The notes below the pieces were generated by a model. The model was not told where the DNA came from. It did not search any database and worked only from the letters and a program-made list of their open reading frames with translations. From Chitiniphilus shinanonensis DSM 23277 (GTDB lineage: Bacteria > Pseudomonadota > Gammaproteobacteria > Burkholderiales > Chitinibacteraceae): a DNA stretch of 64,000 bases. This document shows positions 63,639-64,000 of this stretch, one piece after another. The translations under genes and the position numbers were made by a program. The number at the start of each line of letters is the position of its first letter. The first letter of the stretch is position 1. The stretch is taken from NCBI RefSeq assembly GCF_000374805.1, contig NZ_KB895337.1, forward strand, positions 65,862 to 129,861, in the 5' to 3' direction.

Positions 63639-64000
63639 TCAGCCTCCGCGCCGTTGCGATTGCGGGTCGTTGGCCTGCCCGCCGCTGTTGCCGCGCGTAT
63701 ACGGAATGTTGTTCACGCTCTGCGCCTTGAGGCCGGCGCTGCGCGCGCTGGCGGTGGCGCCCTGGTTGCTGGCGCGGTACTGCTTCATCTTGTCCAGCTC
63801 GGCGTAGTTGGGCTTGGCGTTTTCGATCTGCTCGGCGGACAGCCCCTTCACCCCGGTGGTGACGGTGGTGCCGGACGAGCCGGTGGACAGCACCCGGCCG
63901 ACGGTACCCAGGCCGCCGCCACCGCTGGCGCCGCCGGTACGCACATTGAGCAGCTTCACCCAGCCGTTGCGGCCGTCGCGGGTCTTCACCTGCATCCACG
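63639..64000 (-). CDS. SH3-like domain protein, cut by window end
   Basis: The frame is open past 64000, so only the C-terminal 119-120 residues are seen. It begins in a bacterial SH3 pattern (WMQVKTRDGRNGWVKLLNVR), followed by a Gly/Ser-rich linker (GGASGGGGLG), VSTG-like repeats and a helix (SAEQIENAKPNYAELDKMKQY). The tail ends QSQRRGG. It stops 3 bp before the M48 protease start, so the two are co-transcribed. SH3 proteins next to M48 peptidases are probably envelope-associated. Confidence 0.75.
   Translation of the reverse strand, partial: WMQVKTRDGRNGWVKLLNVRTGGASGGGGLGTVGRVLSTGSSGTTVTTGVKGLSAEQIENAKPNYAELDKMKQYRASNQGATASARSAGLKAQSVNNIPYTRGNSGGQANDPQSQRRGG

Overview
The window is about two thirds GC or more and densely packed on both strands. 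It looks like a chromosomal segment of a betaproteobacterium, most likely Neisseriales in the Chromobacteriaceae/Chitinibacteraceae range. The grounds are the gmk-rpoZ-spoT order, birA overlapping coaX (fused in Neisseria), a CsgG/DUF4810/DUF799 (GNA1162-type) lipoprotein trio, and a secreted glucanase with chitin-binding modules. The species call is an inference; there is no rRNA, tRNA or CRISPR array in view.

Layout. 0.2-11 kb (minus): AsmA-like protein and a glycogen-to-trehalose operon (glgA, glgX, treZ, treY) whose genes mostly overlap by ATGA. 11.3-12.4 kb: DUF3309 miniprotein divergent from a proline-rich small ORF that overlaps an MgtC-family gene. 12.4-14.7 kb: accessory island made of a decayed IS5-family transposase, a lower-GC orphan gene of unknown function with a nuclease-like motif, and a second copy of the IS end. 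14.8-15.9 kb: small stress-type proteins (PRC-barrel, ChaB, unknown). 16.1-23.2 kb: six-gene signalling cluster with two response regulators, a CHASE3/GAF hybrid kinase with three receivers, CheR, CheB and a receiver-kinase, but no chemoreceptor. 23.3-28.7 kb: hemW, a small ORF, rdgB, an aspartic protease, dusA, rph and a beta-barrel protein. 28.8-30.7 kb: PP2C phosphatase and Ser/Thr kinase pair.

30.9-38.6 kb (plus): yicC, then a sigma54-driven flagellin gene sitting where gmk is normally expected, then gmk, rpoZ, spoT, thiS, thiG and a GNAT gene. 38.8-41.6 kb: trmB and a flagellar H-ring-type pair (LPP20 lipoprotein, FlgT-like). 41.7-46 kb (minus): SPOR protein, coaX, birA, hslV without an adjacent hslU, and a duplicated STAS-type protein. 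46.3-51.5 kb (minus): tripartite ABC-2 efflux operon under a TetR regulator with a clear palindromic operator. 51.6-59.7 kb: VOC protein, methyltransferase, orphan P-loop ATPase, lipoprotein trio, membrane proteins, GH16 glucanase and a GAF protein. 59.9-64 kb (minus): UbiH-type hydroxylase, pepP, M48 protease and a cut-off SH3-like gene.

The most unusual feature is the number of dispersed palindromic elements. Family A has long homopurine/homopyrimidine arms (four copies); two copies are translated, forming the N-terminus of TreY and the C-terminus of a sensor kinase. Family B has 23-bp TAGRGCCTGTTCA terminal repeats (two copies). Family C begins at the stop codons of upstream genes (two full copies and two fragments). 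An AT-rich repeat array in front of the orphan ATPase and an EF-hand-like loop inside the flagellin are further unusual points.
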